Shown: positions 34,051 to 47,219 of the stretch, piece by piece | Numbering within the stretch: the stretch's first letter is position 1 | How the letters are laid out: each line of letters starts with the position of its first letter | Assembly (NCBI GenBank): GCA_965153455.1 | Contig: OZ234493.1 | Location: 28,386,213-28,450,212, forward strand | Direction: 5' to 3' | DNA: 64,000 nt | Origin: Sphagnum compactum | Lineage: Eukaryota > Bryophyta > Sphagnopsida > Sphagnales | Notes under the pieces: generated by a model | The model's database searches: none | What the model saw: only the letters and a program-made list of their open reading frames with translations | Told to the model about the DNA's origin: nothing | Made by a program: the position numbers and the translations under genes

Positions 34051-35068
34051 GGAATGTGTGTGGAATCACACATTTCAGTTCGGCCTCAGAATCTGTCAGA
34101 AATTGTCCGATTCCGAGCTGTAATCTGTCATCCTCTTCATTTGCTGTCGCTAGCAGTATGCGTTTTTAGAGCGTTGTGTTGGGAGCTGTGCAGTGCGCGG
34201 GGATTCCGGCTTGTCGCAGGCGCTGGAGTTCTCGTGCTTGCACTGGAATGGCCCAGGGCGACGGTGGCGGAGGTGGAGCTAGATTGCTGCCGCTGTTCGG
34301 AGAACAAGGCTACGAGAGGCGGAGGAGGAACCAGACCCTGTAGACCCTTTTGGTGTTGTTGCCTCCATTGTTCTGGAGTCCTTTGTTGGAGCGAAGTTGC
34401 GTTTTGCTTGGCGTCTTTGAGGCGCTGATCACACATGATACATACGCACGGTTTCTCATCCGATAATGTGGTACGAGAGAAACCTCACCTGCAAAGCCGA
34501 GGTGACACCACAAAGATGAAGGTAGTTTGCTCTGCCAATATGTTGCGATTCTTCTGGTCGCTGTGCTTTTCTCTTCTCTTCAGTAATATGATGCAGCTCA
34601 AATGCAAACCCGAGCTGGCCGGGTACTTCCTGTGTTTGTATGCTCTCAATGTTGCAGTGTCTGGAACGAAGAACAATGCTTTGGTTATGTAGTCGTGAAG
34701 GTTTTGAAAGTTTAAACTCTGTTTTCTACCCGTTTTCTCGTTTTTGCAACGCAGTTCACTCAGGGAGACTAAGAGTGTAACGAGGAAAAGAGCGGTGGGG
34801 GTGGGGGGGGGGGGGGGGGAACCTAGCTATTGCTTTTGCAGTTGAAGAGTCGGCCGCTGTTTGAGATATTGCTTAATCTTCTTTCTCTTGCTCCAACAAT
34901 CGCACATGTCTATTCGGTAGAGCACTAGAGTTGCGAAGCATGGGGATCACGGGCGGTGATACTCGGTGCAGCAGTGGAAGAAGGTCATACATTGTTGCTT
35001 CGGAATGGACGAGGTTCTTATACGGATGTCGTCGACGCATTAGGAGGACGGGCCGTGGCTTAGCGGCA
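34051..35068 (+). promoter_or_regulatory. Probable upstream and 5' untranslated region of the LRR gene
   Basis: This stretch is GC-richer than the surrounding intergenic DNA. It contains a G-run (about 34795-34819) that could form a G-quadruplex. Long frames are open on both strands at 34054-34436, as expected of GC-rich non-coding DNA, and neither looks like a known protein. In-frame ATGs at 34931 and 34940 precede the chosen start of the LRR gene. The transcription start cannot be placed. Confidence 0.35.
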
Positions 35069-36876
35069 ATGCAGGTGTTGTTGTCCTTGCAGCTACTTTT
35101 GGCAGTCACCAAAGCGCCGGCGATGGTGAAAGCTATAACGGATGCAGGTGACATTGCGGCACTTGTTCAGGTTAGAGTCTTCAGTTCTTTTTCCGTGGCA
35201 ATAATTCCGATCTGTTATATTGTTTTGTCGATTGAGCAAAATTCTTGGGGAACTGTACTGCAGAAAGCTCTGTCTCTGGGAAGCTGCAGCATTGAGCCTT
35301 GTTGTAAGTAAAGCGTCGGAGTCCCACAGCGCTTTGAATTCAGAGATTGATGAGTCCCTCACATAAGAACTGGTGTTATGCTTTTGTTCCAACGCTGAGT
35401 TCCTGCAGCAAAATTGCCATATCTCATGCTGCTCTCTATCAGAAGCTGCAGAAAGATATATATGGTTTCCATGTCAGTAGTTGGTACTAAGAGCCTTATA
35501 CTATTCTCTCTCCCATCTCCATGCTTGAAGACATGTTTGCTGTACAGACTGGTAAGCTTTATTGAGAGATATGATTGATTGATGCTTCCAAAAAGATAAA
35601 ATTAGGTATACGATGATTTGTAGGTGGCTGTTTTTGGCACCCCAGCCAAGCTGCTCTTGGCTTTCTAGCCCAAGCAACCCAAACATGAAGCTCCTGACGA
35701 AAGAGGGTGGATGTTGTCAAAATGCAGGTGAAATTGGCCATTAACACAGCATCCGTTTTGCCTTCCTCATGTGTGGGCTCATGGAGCTTTTCTGTAGATC
35801 CATGTGATGCATTAGGATCCCCACAGTTTACTTGTGGTATTGAGTGTTCACCCGCAATTGGAGGAGTGTCACGGGTGATTGGTCTTAACCTAGAGCCTGT
35901 TGGTTACCATGGAACACTATCACCATATGTTGGCAACCTCTCCGCGCTGCAGACAATCATCATTTCAGGGAATAATTTTGAGGGCTCTATTCCAGCAACG
36001 CTTGGCCAGCTGACTGATCTTCTCCAGCTAGATTTGTCATCCAATTCCTTCACAGGATTTCTGCCTGAATCTTTGGGCCTTCTCTCAAACCTAGGATATC
36101 TCTCTGTTGCCAACAACCTCTTGGAAGGCAACATTCCATTATCCTTCAACAACCTAATTGAAGTGACACGAATGTCTCTGGACCGGAATCAACTCAGTGG
36201 CCCTATCCCTATTCTGAGTGGAATGAGGAGCTTAACCTACATTGATGCGAGCTACAATAATCTGACTGGACATTTGCCTTGGGGTTACCCTCCAAGGCTC
36301 AATTACCTTGCTTTAGGGCAGAACCAGCTTGCAGGACGTCTTCCCCAACTTCTTGGAGACCTGACTTCCCTGGCAGTTTTGGATCTGCGGAGCAATCAGT
36401 TGTGGGGCAGCATAGAGGACTTCATTTTTGACCTTCCTAGCCTTCAACAGCTCAATTTGTCACATAACAATTTCAGTCAACTCAGCGTCACAAACCGTAC
36501 AGGTGCTAACAGCCAGGTTGTGTCAATTGACTTGAGCTCCAATATGCTACAGGGTCCATTACCTGACTTTCTGGGGTTCATGAAGATGCTCAATGTTCTT
36601 TCACTACAGTCAAACATGTTCACGGGTCCAATTCCTTATAATTATGCACTGAAGGCAGCAAATGCACTTCCTGCATCCAATCAGCTCCGGCAGCTCTACC
36701 TTGACAGCAATTTTTTGACAGGAGAGGTTCCTTCTCCCTTTCTGAGCATCTCTAATAACATCACTGCAAGTTTTGTCAACAATTGTCTAGAGAACTGTCC
36801 ACCAGTACTCTCTTTCTGTCAAGGTGGTGGTCAACGATCACCAAATGAGTGTCAAGCAATCCACCAAACTCCATAG
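35069..36876 (+). CDS. Secreted leucine-rich repeat protein, two exons
   Basis: Exon 1 is 35069-35170 and exon 2 is 35728-36876, joined by a GT...AG intron of 557 bp in phase 0; the product is 416 residues. Exon 1 encodes a signal peptide (MQVLLSLQLLLAVTKAPAMV) followed by DAGDIAALVQ, and exon 2 continues VKLAIN...SWSFSVDPCD. An N-terminal cap (W-x5-DPC...FTCGIEC) and about ten plant-type LRRs (LxxLxxLxLxxNxLxGxIP, about residues 75-365) follow, with a Cys-rich C-terminal cap (CLENCPPVLSFC). There is no transmembrane segment or kinase, so it is expected in the apoplast or as a soluble partner of receptors. It resembles the ectodomains of plant LRR receptor-like proteins; the ligand is unknown. 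The start at 35069 was chosen because it gives the signal peptide; the frame is open upstream to 34931. The Met-less exon 2 alone would lack a secretion signal. Confidence 0.85.
35171..35727 (+). other. Intron of the LRR gene
   Basis: Donor CAG|GTTAGA after codon 34 and acceptor AAATGCAG before GTG AAA. Joining restores a continuous protein at LVQ-VKL that matches the layout expected between signal peptide and LRR N-terminal cap. Confidence 0.8.
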
Positions 36877-38928
36877 TGTTGTCTTTATTTGGCAGTTTGC
36901 ATGTTCTAGGAAGGGCAGATCTGCAAGGTTGGTTAAAATTTACTAAGATTTCTTTGTAAGTAACAGTGGAGGGATTGGGGTTTATGGGGATTAGTATTAG
37001 AATTCTGGTTGAATAATTGGGCCTGCATGCAAAAGATCAGAAAGTCTGAGGTCCTAAGTTTTTGCCATGTCAGTCATGATTGTCTGCTAAAATCTGACCT
37101 TGATTGGGACTGTGAGTTTTAATCTGGATTAGGGATCATCCACTCCTTGTGATTTCCTTTGAACTCAGAGGCAGTTTAGATATATTTTGAATGATTGAGA
37201 GAAAAACCTTGTGAAGCAAGGACATACATTTTTACAGGTCCTGATCAAGTTTGAAGACTACGGTCTTCAAGCTTAATGTCAAGCATTAAAATGTCAAGTA
37301 GGTAGTGTTTTTCATGAACCCCATTTTAAGTATGTAGATGTTAAAATGGCTCTGCAACCTTATCCAAAATATTTTGAAGGAGATTATGATAATAAATTAC
37401 CACTTTCTATCAAAAGAAAACATGGGCTCAACTTTGTTTTTAGTGCTTGAAATCAAGGTCATTAAGTTTAAGAAAATTGAGATCTGAGAATGACAATGGA
37501 GGAAATGAAGGTTAACAAAGATCAGTTTCTAAAATCCATTTGTCTTGGCCAGAATAAAATCAGTGAGCGAGGAAAAAATGAAAGGTGGGATCTATGGAAT
37601 CTGAAAACAATGAAATGGAAGCAAGCAAAAAATAGTCTGAGAAAGCTAAAATTTAGTACACAGTCAATGACTTTGGAAGCTGGGAAGGACAATGGATGAA
37701 ATGAAGGCTAACAAAGATTGGTTCCAATAAACACAGATAGATTGAATGAGAATGCAAAATGTTACTGCAATTGTTTTGGGGAAGTGAGAAATTTGATTTA
37801 GTGTTCGAGTCTGTTCCAAGTACTTAACATGGCTGAAAGAAAGCACATAGTATGATTTAAACATCCAATGCATAATAACAATAAGCAAGTCTGCATGAAT
37901 CCCCAACAAAATTATTGTCAGTGAGATTTTTTGTGCCACACACCAGTTGCACAAGCCAGGAGACAGAACATATCAAGCTCCATTGCAAAACACTTTCATC
38001 AAGCAATACCATCACCACTTAAGGCCTTAAAAGGCCACATTTACTAGATGTCCTGATGCTAACACATTGGGATATATCTGCAGGTGCAGAATCAGCAGCT
38101 GTCCAAAGGTTCCTGATTAGCAATATGAGAAATCAATTGACTCATTTCCACCAACCCTACTTCATTCCAAGCAATCACCATTTCAGGGTGAGGAACTGGC
38201 ACATTGCATCCCAGATTTAACATTCAAATGCAACAGTCTCGGATTTTACTTTACACTGAACAAATGTCATGTGTATTACAACTTATCTGTAAATCGCTAA
38301 CAACATAGTTGAAGCAAAAAAGATGAAGCTCCCAAGGTGGTTGAAGAACACCAATGACCAGCACAACTACTAAGACGATTGGCTCAAAATCCTTACAAAC
38401 AACTCCCTTTCAGAAATCTGTTTCAAATCTACCTGACCTACGTTGCAGCAACCTGCAAAAATAAGGTGCAACCACAAAACAAAGCTACACAACCTCCTGA
38501 GAATACAGGAGATAAAAGGGGTATGTACTACTTGCCAAAATGCAATCCTATGAGTCATGAGCTCGTCCATCCCCTGAGTTCCATGATCTGAATCATACCA
38601 AACCATCTGATGAACAGCCAGAAGGCTCTCCAGTTCTCTGAAGTTCACTTTGCCCAACAAGAATTAGCCCCAGGCCCCCATGAACTCCAAACAAAGATAC
38701 AAGGTCTTTGAGCTGATGTGCTCAACATTGGTTAGGGTTCCTGTACATCATCAGGTATGAACCCCTGCACATCCAGTTGTGCTAAAGAGAGAGATAAAAA
38801 CCAGAGGCACCAGATAGCTGGCATATAAGGAACAGTCACAGCTCTGGTAGAAAAGAACTGATCGAATTGTTGGAAACCTCAGCCTTCACAAGTAGCCGGG
38901 CTAGTAATATACCTACCAATCTGCTGTC
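36877..38928. other. Region between the convergent LRR and BBX genes
   Basis: It should hold the two 3' untranslated regions. A diverged direct repeat has copies at about 37490-37530 and 37682-37722 (GACAATGGA...GAAATGAAGG-TAACAAAGAT). Open frames near 37490, 37664 and 38370 do not look like real proteins. Confidence 0.5.
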
Positions 38929-40557
38929 CTACATGTCATAGTAGCTTCTTCTGCGTTTCAGAAGAGGCGATGAAGGAGGAGATACATCAAGATGAAGATT
39001 AGGGACAGTAAATGCATCACCAAAATCTGGCACAAGAGCCACTTCTTGCTTCACGGTTTTGACAGTGCCTATCATCCTGGTGGACCGAGACAACCCAGAA
39101 GCAGTTGGAGGAGATGGTAACTGAGGAACCTCACAAAGGGTCTCTTCATCAAACAAGCTGAGATCAGCTGTCCAATCGAAGTCTCCAAAATTTGCTACAT
39201 CAGCCTGCAAAAAGTGAATAGGTGCATCTCTTAGAACATTCAGTGTTCTCTAGACAGCTGTGAGACACACCTCCCATAAATGGCCATTCACAAGTTACAT
39301 GGCATCTGTGTTCAGAAGTAACCCAGACAAAAAGCAAGATTGTGAATGAAGATTTCAAACTAAATGGGCAACATTCCTGGTTTAAAAGATACAGATCAAA
39401 CATGATCATGGCATGAGCAATCCTCAAGAGCACCACAAGTCAAAGAAACCTACCTTGGACGATCCTACATTGGCTGCATTGTAGCCCTCTGCCAAGTCTG
39501 CCAAGTTCAGTAACTCATCCACTCTCCAGCCAGAAGTAGCCTCTGTCAGAAACTCTGTGATGCTGCTTTTTCTCAAGGTTCCTGAGCCACTCTGAAGTCC
39601 TGTACTTAAAGATGTTCCCATCACTTCTCCCACCTTTGGTACAAAGCCTCCTTGATTTTTTGACTGAGGCATTGGGTGGTTCACAGGTGAGGAGGAAAGA
39701 GGAGGTTGAGCAGTGCTAGACAACCTGCCACTCATGATTGGATTCATCATACGACTGGTTTTGGAGGTAGGCAGACTGAATTGAGGAGTCTCTTCAGAAG
39801 CTGCATCAGGCTCCTCCTGCACAGTTAGAGCCTTCCAAGCAACTCGTATTCCTGGAATCAAAAACCGCTTATGCCTGGTAGAGAGAGAATTGGCCGAGTG
39901 TATTGACAAATCACAGTCCCGGCATAGGAGTGCTCTATCCTCCACACAGAAAAAAAACCCTGACTTTTCCTGCATACCCACAAAAAAAAACATCCACTCA
40001 GTCACAGACCAACTTTCACACAGAAACAAGCTGTGTAGCAGTCCCATTATGAAAATCCAAAAGTCTGCTCATCCCAAAAAAGTCCCCTGCACTTCTTAGG
40101 CTGGATAAAGCAATTACAATGCGCTCCATGTCCCATTCTCTAACAGCATCTATTGTAGTCTGATTTCAGCCTCTAACCGACATCCAGTGAAGGCTGAATG
40201 TGTTGACAAGGTGTAACCCTCCCACCACATGATGCAAGACTGGCTTCAGTGTAAGAATGCAAAAGAAAAAGGTCTATGCATGTCTTGCCAAACAGGACTA
40301 ATTACAAGCACCATCTCATCCCAGCACCAAGCACATGAAAGCATACATGCACAGACTGAAGCACGTGAGAGGCAAACCTGGCAGATGTCACAGCGAGGAG
40401 CATCGGTAGGAGCCATGAGTGGAACCCGCTGGTGCTTGTTAGCAAGCTTGTTGGCGGCATGCACTCTTGTGTCACAATCAGTGCATAACGCAGCTTCGTC
40501 CGCACAACAAATAACTGTCGCCTTACTGCTCTCGCACACATCGCATTGGATCTTCAT
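38929..40557 (-). CDS. Double B-box zinc finger protein (BBX family, no CCT domain), three exons
   Basis: Exon 1 is 40557-40378, exon 2 is 39969-39454 and exon 3 is 39204-38929, all joined in phase 0 with GT...AG introns of 408 and 249 bp; the product is 323 residues. B-box 1 spans residues 5-47 (C5, C8, C25, C28, H33, H42). B-box 2 spans 56-97 (C56, C59, C68, D71, C76, C79, H84, H93) and is split by intron 1 after residue 60. The C-terminal part has a VP-pair segment (VPDFGDAFTVPNL), the SPPSSPLL stretch and a basic KRRR near the end that may be a nuclear signal. There is no CCT domain. This is the layout of the plant BBX18-25 (STO/STH-like) group, which modulates light signalling with HY5 and COP1; whether it activates or represses cannot be told. 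Confidence 0.9.
39205..39453 (-). other. BBX intron 2
   Basis: On the minus strand: donor AAG|GTAGG and acceptor TTTTTGCAG|GC. Phase 0. Confidence 0.85.
39970..40377 (-). other. BBX intron 1
   Basis: On the minus strand: donor CAG|GTTTGC after the second Cys of B-box 2 and acceptor GGTATGCAG|GA. Splicing at these sites produces a canonical B-box 2. Confidence 0.88.
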
Positions 40558-41030
40558 CTCGGGCCACTCTTCTCACCTGTCGCCTCTAGCCTTCTCCTTA
40601 GGTGAAGCTCTTCCTTCTCCACTAGAGCTGCAACGATGTAAACTGCTCAAACACTTTTCTAATGTAATATTTCTCCCCTCTGCAATCGTGATCACCAATA
40701 CATTCAAGTTGCAAGAAAACCAGCGACTGTCCAAGCACAAGGAAATCAAGAGACGAAAATCAGATCCCTCACTCGCAAGAGTCGATGTCCAAACCGATTC
40801 GGGGAGCCGGCGGTGGGTATTTGCCTCCGCACCGCAGACAAAACGAAGCCAGACAGACAGACGGACACAAAAAAAAACTTGGAAAACCCTTGCCTAACGA
40901 AAGGACATAAAAAGAAGTCCCCAGCCAACAGACACAACAAAAAAAAGCCGAACAGAGCGATCGAAGCTTCACAAACCAGTCAGTCACCTTGACGACAGAA
41001 ACAGAAAATTCGAGAGAAGGTTTGGAATTC

Positions 41031-41075
<45 letters not shown>

Positions 41076-41340
41076 TACCAACCAGAAGTGCGTGAGGAGA
41101 ATCAAATCTGGAGAGATAAACAGCAACAACAAATTTGCTGGCCTTCTTCTACAGCAGCCACCGAGAGACTAGGGGTCGCGAAAGAAACTGCTATTTTCTT
41201 CTTCCCACCAAAGAGTGACGAGAGAATCAAATCCGCCGAGTAAGAGAGAGGAGATGAAGGCAACAAGAAAATCTTGCACCTCTTCCGCCACTCATATGAC
41301 CCCAGTCTCAACAAAGAAACAATGGGTAAGGGATCGTCGA
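40558..41340 (-). promoter_or_regulatory. 5' untranslated and promoter region of the BBX gene
   Basis: On the minus strand it contains a (CT)n run (41044-41070), which is common in plant 5' untranslated leaders, and further pyrimidine-rich stretches. ORFs on both strands here are not protein-like. No clear TATA box was identified. Confidence 0.45.
41044..41070. repeat. (GA)n microsatellite upstream of the BBX gene
   Basis: A near-perfect dinucleotide run; on the gene strand it reads CT. Confidence 0.9.
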
Positions 41341-41350
41341 GAGGAGTCGC

Positions 41351-41388
41351 AGGTAGGTAGGTAGGTAGGTAAGTAGGTAGGTAGGTAT
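41351..41388. repeat. (GGTA)n microsatellite
   Basis: Nine or so tetranucleotide units with one G-to-A interruption. Confidence 0.9.
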
Positions 41389-41640
41389 TACGTACCTTCC
41401 AGGAAGGAAGGTAGAAAATGGATAGTAGGTAGCTGGCGCGCGCTCGCCATGCCCTGCAGACAGATTTTAGGGTTTCATTGCCGGAAACTCATCATTACAC
41501 ACATATTACACAAACCAGAATTTGCATGTCGGTTTCAATCAGTGTGGGTTGGGCGGTTCTTGGCTTTTATGAAGACCCACTGGTGGTTTCAGTGTTTGGA
41601 AAAGCCCTAAAGGGTGGGGGGGGGGGGGGGGTATTCTATT

Positions 41641-42036
41641 CTCAGAATAATGGTGCATTCACACTTGATGTTAAGTCAGTGTTAAATGAAAATCTAGGTG
41701 GCACCCAATGTTAAATGGGCAATGGCTTAATGTTAAGTGAATATTAGTTTCATATAAAATTTTTATGATAAATAAGTTAAGGGACAATGTTGCAATGATA
41801 GGGATAGTGAGGAGAGACAAGTTGTTGGGAGGGGGGAGGGGGTATTCTCAGAATAATGGTGCATTCACACTTGATGTTAAGTCAGTGTTAAATGAAAATC
41901 TAGGTGGCACCCAATGTTAAATGGGCAATGGCTTAATGTTAAGTGAATGTTAATTTCATATAAAATTTTCATGATAAATAAGTTAAGGGACAATGTTGCA
42001 ATGATAGGGATAGTGAGGAGAGACAAGTTATTGGGC
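41641..42036. repeat. Recent tandem duplication, 206-bp period
   Basis: The block 41641-41830 is repeated at 41847-42036. I count about four mismatches over 190 bases. Each copy is preceded by a G-rich tract: a 16-G run at 41616-41631 before copy 1, and GGGAGGGGGGAGGGGG before copy 2. No open reading frame of interest lies within. Confidence 0.9.
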
Positions 42037-45000
42037 AACTTTCACTCGATGGAAGTCGTTCTGATAAGTTGAAAAGTACTTTCTAAATTGTGTGAATTCT
42101 TGTTTTTACGATACCAACAAACATGATTTTTTCATCCCAATGAAAGATCAAAATATACCAAAAAATAAAATGCAACAATGTTTTATTGTTTCGAATTGGG
42201 TTCAATCCTTATAACTAGACACGGATGAAGACATGCCATATTAAACATGATGGATTAGGGTTCAATCTATTCCAAAGTAAATAAAACCTAGGAAAAATTT
42301 CATAGTGCATTTGGAGGGTTACCTTTATATCCATGAATATCCCTCCTTGTTTTTGTAAGAATGATTTTACACCTATTTAAAAAAAAATTCACTTGTAAAA
42401 AATGGGTGTAAGAACCTTCTCGCTCTTACACCTTGTAAATATGCATATGTTTTTAGTGTAAAGCACGGGTTGAGGAATAAACATTCTCAAAGTAAAAACC
42501 ACCCAAGGCAAATCTGAAGGATGCTTACTTCAAGAACACCCCGTTTTGAAGGTGTTGCCCTAGAAGGTGTTAACCAATGTAAAAAGTAAAAACCCATGAC
42601 AAAAATTTATTATTTATATTTTCCCATGATATCTAATGGATACTATGAAAATTTTTATAAAAAAAGGAAACAATGTTTTTGAAATATAAAGATGGAATAC
42701 ATCCATTTGTGAAAACCATAAGGTTCAGGCCTAATTTTTTTTATGCAAGCATATGCCTTTTGGGCATAGGCATAGGTTCATTTTATTTTTACACAAAAGC
42801 ATGAATAGTTGGTATGAAAAAAGGTGATGCCCATTATACATGAACCTAGGAATGTGCATAAAAGAGCACGGTCATAATTCATATCATTTTCAAACAAAAA
42901 GAAAAATGTTTGAGTCCAAGGCATGTGATTGTGAAAGTGTCATACACAAGTTGCAAAAAAATATTTAACTTTTAATAAAAAGTTTTGTACATATTGTAAT
43001 CCTATTGAACAATAAATAACTTCCAACTATCAAAGTTGTATGCTAGATAACTATAGAATTGTAGCTTCTAGGTGATGAAACAAATCCACCAATTTGGAGT
43101 CATCATACCATAAAAGATGTTGATGGCATAGTCTGCCAATTGCCTTGAATTGTGACCTTAACAAAGGGACACATGCAAATTGATGGCGGGTGCAAAATGC
43201 ACTTTCAAACTTTCCAAGCATACACACAAGAAAGAAAAAACACTCAAAACCATCACACATTCAAGATTTTTCAAATAGTTGATGTTGCATTGAATACAAT
43301 AAAATGCATCCTTGTTCACTATGTGATTTCATTGAATTTTGAATGAATCCATTGGTCCCCATTGAATGAGGACAATGGATTTGTTGGTCCATTGAATAGG
43401 GACTAAAGAACTACACCCACTTTTTGTAGTAGTGACTCAACACAATTGCATCAATTTTTTGAAATATTGTACAACCCAAACAACTTTTCATTACATCAAA
43501 TTCGCATAAACAAATTGACACATAAGCAAACTTTTATATTAGACTTTTAAACACATCAAACTTGCATTCAACTTCATCAAACATGAACCCACACTCAACA
43601 AAACTCAAGTAGTTACATTCAACTTTACACAATCCTACATTTAGTTTCACAGTTCACATAAACTTGCATTTAACCTCACACTTCACACAAACTAAACATT
43701 TCATGAAAAATTTGCATTAAGTTTCAAACAAACTCACATGTAGCTTTAGCCACATCCTTCATAAACCTCAAGTCCTTATTGTCTATAAAATGGAAAAGCC
43801 CCACAAAAACACCCACCTCAACATTGACCTCAAAAAGACAATGACACAAAAGACACATACACATAAATACACACTAACACTACCACATAGACATATTCTA
43901 AGACCTCGCATGCAACATTGACAACACATAGACTTCACAAAGAACACTAACAAGCAATGACATGGTCATAACAAATGGAAACATACAACAATTAAAATAA
44001 CATACATGAATGGAACACAAAATGGTAAATGCATGGGGATGGTGTAAACAATTTTAGGGAAAATTGGGATTAAATATAGTATAGAAAGTGATAACACATA
44101 AGATTTCATTCACTTTGAAATTTTTTAGAGATCACATGTACTTAATTTGATATTCAAATATAAAAATAAGTTATTAAACCCATCAATATGCAATTGATTG
44201 GTAGTTGTATCATTGTGTAAAAGTACATCAATAATTTTATAAACATGGATTTATAACCCTTATTTGATAGTAGATTACCATTTTTTTATTAATTTTGAAA
44301 ATCCATTATTTTTATGTAAAATGGTAAAAACAACATTTAACAACTACATCTTCAATGGAAGAACATTTTACAATTACAAAAGATTATAATCATCATCATA
44401 ATTATAACATAATGTATTAACAAATGTTTTTAAAACATTTGATATGAACTTCACAACTTGAAAAGAAATTGAAATTTTTGGTGAAAAGATTCTTTTTCAT
44501 AGTGTTTTTTTACATGTGCAATTTTTTTTGGATAAATTACCATTAAATCTAGTCCTTTGAGTAAAAACATAATAAAAATAACCATGACAACCAAGGTCAG
44601 AATTCTTACCAAGGATTGCATTTTACATGTGTCCTACATGTATTGGTCTATTAAATATCAAAACTATATTTTAAATGTAATTTTTGGGATTGGATATTAA
44701 TATTAAGACCAAACATGGTTCATATTATAATAAAAACTATATTTTTGCATGAAGACCTAGATGTATAATTTTGTTTTCAACCATGATGATAAATTTTGAA
44801 CTTTTTTGACCATTAAAGACATTTAAAATCAAAATCAACAACATTTGTTAAAAGGATTCAATACATGTGCATTTAAAAATATAAACACATGTGGCCTTTC
44901 TTATGAAATATATTAGAACCCATAATAATTTTGAGAACATTTGATGAAGGTTTGAGTAACAAAAAACACGTTCAAATTTTAGAGTCTTCGAAAGAACCTT

Positions 45001-47180
45001 GTCAATAAATGTTTTGTGTATGACAAAGGACTATAATAACATAATGAAATGATTCCAAATTCATAGGAGTCCAATTTCATGAGCACCAAAACACAATTAC
45101 AAATTATGGATAGATAATTCATTAAATACAATTAATGGTGATTTTTCAAAATAATGTAAGTGCAGTTTTAAGCATTGTCAACAACTTCCTTGGCTCCTTT
45201 TATTGTGAATGTACCCCTTTGTAGATTTTTTTATAATTGCAACATTGTAACAGGGCTATTGCAAAATGAAAATTGAGATGTAAACCACCATTAATTGAAA
45301 ATTTTAGCTACAAAATGTTTTCCAAACATCCACCATGATATATATTAAAATTCCGCAAATGTTGAAAAATGTAAAATTGTGACAATTTTTTCTTTACATT
45401 GTAAAATGCATTTGCTCAAAACATAATGTTTGTTAAAGCGATTGTGAAGGTGTTCACAATGGTACCTTCATCTTTCACATAGGCTATAACTTTGTCCAAT
45501 AAATTATATCAAACAAGCAAATTGTAAAGCCATTGTAGCCCATATTATTTCATGAACTTCAAAAATCCCCATAATGATATGACATGGTTTCCATTTTATT
45601 GTTAATGTAAGTCATATGTTGTAATAATTGTGTTAACTTTAGCAAAGGAAAGAAGGATATGGTGTTCCATGGTTTTATTGAATGTGTTAGGGAATACATC
45701 ATTGGTCAATTGTCATTTATTAAAAAAAACAATTCGATAGTAAAGCCCTCGGGTATTCCTAAAATGCCAGCCCAGACTCTGCCCGAGGCCCCTTATTTTG
45801 GGAACGCCCCCACCCTGGGTGGGTACCCTACACAAACCAACCTCCCCAATCCAGGTCCAGAATGGAAGTCACATAATTAGGGTTTAGGGTTTATTGGGAA
45901 AGAGTTTTAAAGGGCAAAAAAGTTCTTTGGTCGTTTATTTCCTGAATATTAGGGTCAAACCTTTATCCATCCAAGAAGGAAATGGAGTGAAGCTACCTCG
46001 AGGCGGTGAGGCTTTACATGAAGAAGCATTATTGAACTAGACTTTGAAATTGATTTCTAGGCATTTCTTGCAAGTTCGAAAAGTTGTTTGGTAGATTCTA
46101 CCAAAAGGTCAAGTTAGCATTTTGTGTATCCTTTGTTTTATTCTTGGGAATTCTTTGTGCTACCATGCTCCACACTAAGGGGTGCAACATAACTTTTTCT
46201 TGTGAGGCCAATGGGTACTTACTTACTTACTGTTCCTTTCATGACTTGTGCTTGCGACATAAAACACAATTCCTCATTTCTCGCACTTGTTTTTTTTCCA
46301 ATTTCATGCCAGAAGTACTTTCTAGGGTTTTGTGCAAAAGTGCAGAAAAGAGGGTGCCTATCAAGCCAATAACTTAGTCCTCAGGAGGAGGATTCACGAG
46401 GTTATTGAACTAAGGAGTGGTTAGTGAACAATTAGTGAACTAAGGAGTGGTTAGGTTCAAGTCACTCCTACAAAGTCGTGTTAATTGTTACACACACACA
46501 ATAATAGCAAACTGAATTATATTGGATGACCCACATAGTCATCACAACATCTCGAAAGTGGAATAATAAATTTATATGGAGTTGGTACAAAGATATCAAT
46601 TCTTTGCTAAAATTCAAATTTCTTTCTCCCATCCATAGTGGGTTAAATATATTTTTTGTAACGGACCAATGACAGCCTCAGCCTCACCCCACTTGCTGAC
46701 CTTATTGTGACAGAAAGTGTATAAAAAATAATAGCTATTCGATGAACTTATGTAGACCAATGTAATTTAATAAGCTCAAACCGAGCTGTAGATTTTATTA
46801 AATAACAAAGTTACTTAGCAGATATTTGATGCCTCAAACTTGGCAAACAACAAGCCAATCAAATTTGGGGGGACTTCTCCTCTGCACTAGCCATGACTTT
46901 GTGTGCCCAGCAAGAAGGGTGGGATAGCACGAAGCTACAAGTGAAGTTTCACAAGTTGGAAAGAATGAATCAAAGGAACAAAAGCTTTATATCATTTGTT
47001 TGCCCAGAATGCGGAACTTTACAACTTTGCCCCTGATTTCTGGGCAACTCACCAGTGATGTAGCGCGAATCTCAGATGTGGCAGAATTTGAGCATGCAAG
47101 TTGTTGGTTGTGGGGTTCACATCATCACAAACCGACTTATGACTAATTTCCATATCCTTAATGGACTGCTAACAATTACA
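42037..47180. other. AT-rich intergenic DNA, no gene seen
   Basis: About 5 kb with heavy A/T runs and many near-repeats of CACAT/TTCAC words (43440-43990). A small GC-rich island lies at 45745-45870, and telo-box-like TTAGGGTTTAGGGTTTA follows at 45878. An imperfect duplication of GTGAACTAAGGAGTGGTTAG occurs at 46400-46455. Short frames near 43051, 45659 and 46084 are not protein-like. Confidence 0.6.
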
Positions 47181-47219
47181 TTGCACTCAAACATTTGTAC
47201 CTTTTCTTAGAGTCATCTG

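Noticed and set aside
34054-34436. Overlapping open frames on both strands
   Set aside because: GC-rich upstream DNA with no recognisable domain on either strand.
40229-40897. 222-codon open frame on the plus strand
   Set aside because: It is antisense to BBX exon 1 and the upstream region; the minus strand gives a canonical B-box with splice sites.
42185-42200. GGGTTCAATCC resembling a tRNA B-box
   Set aside because: No A-box or cloverleaf could be formed around it.
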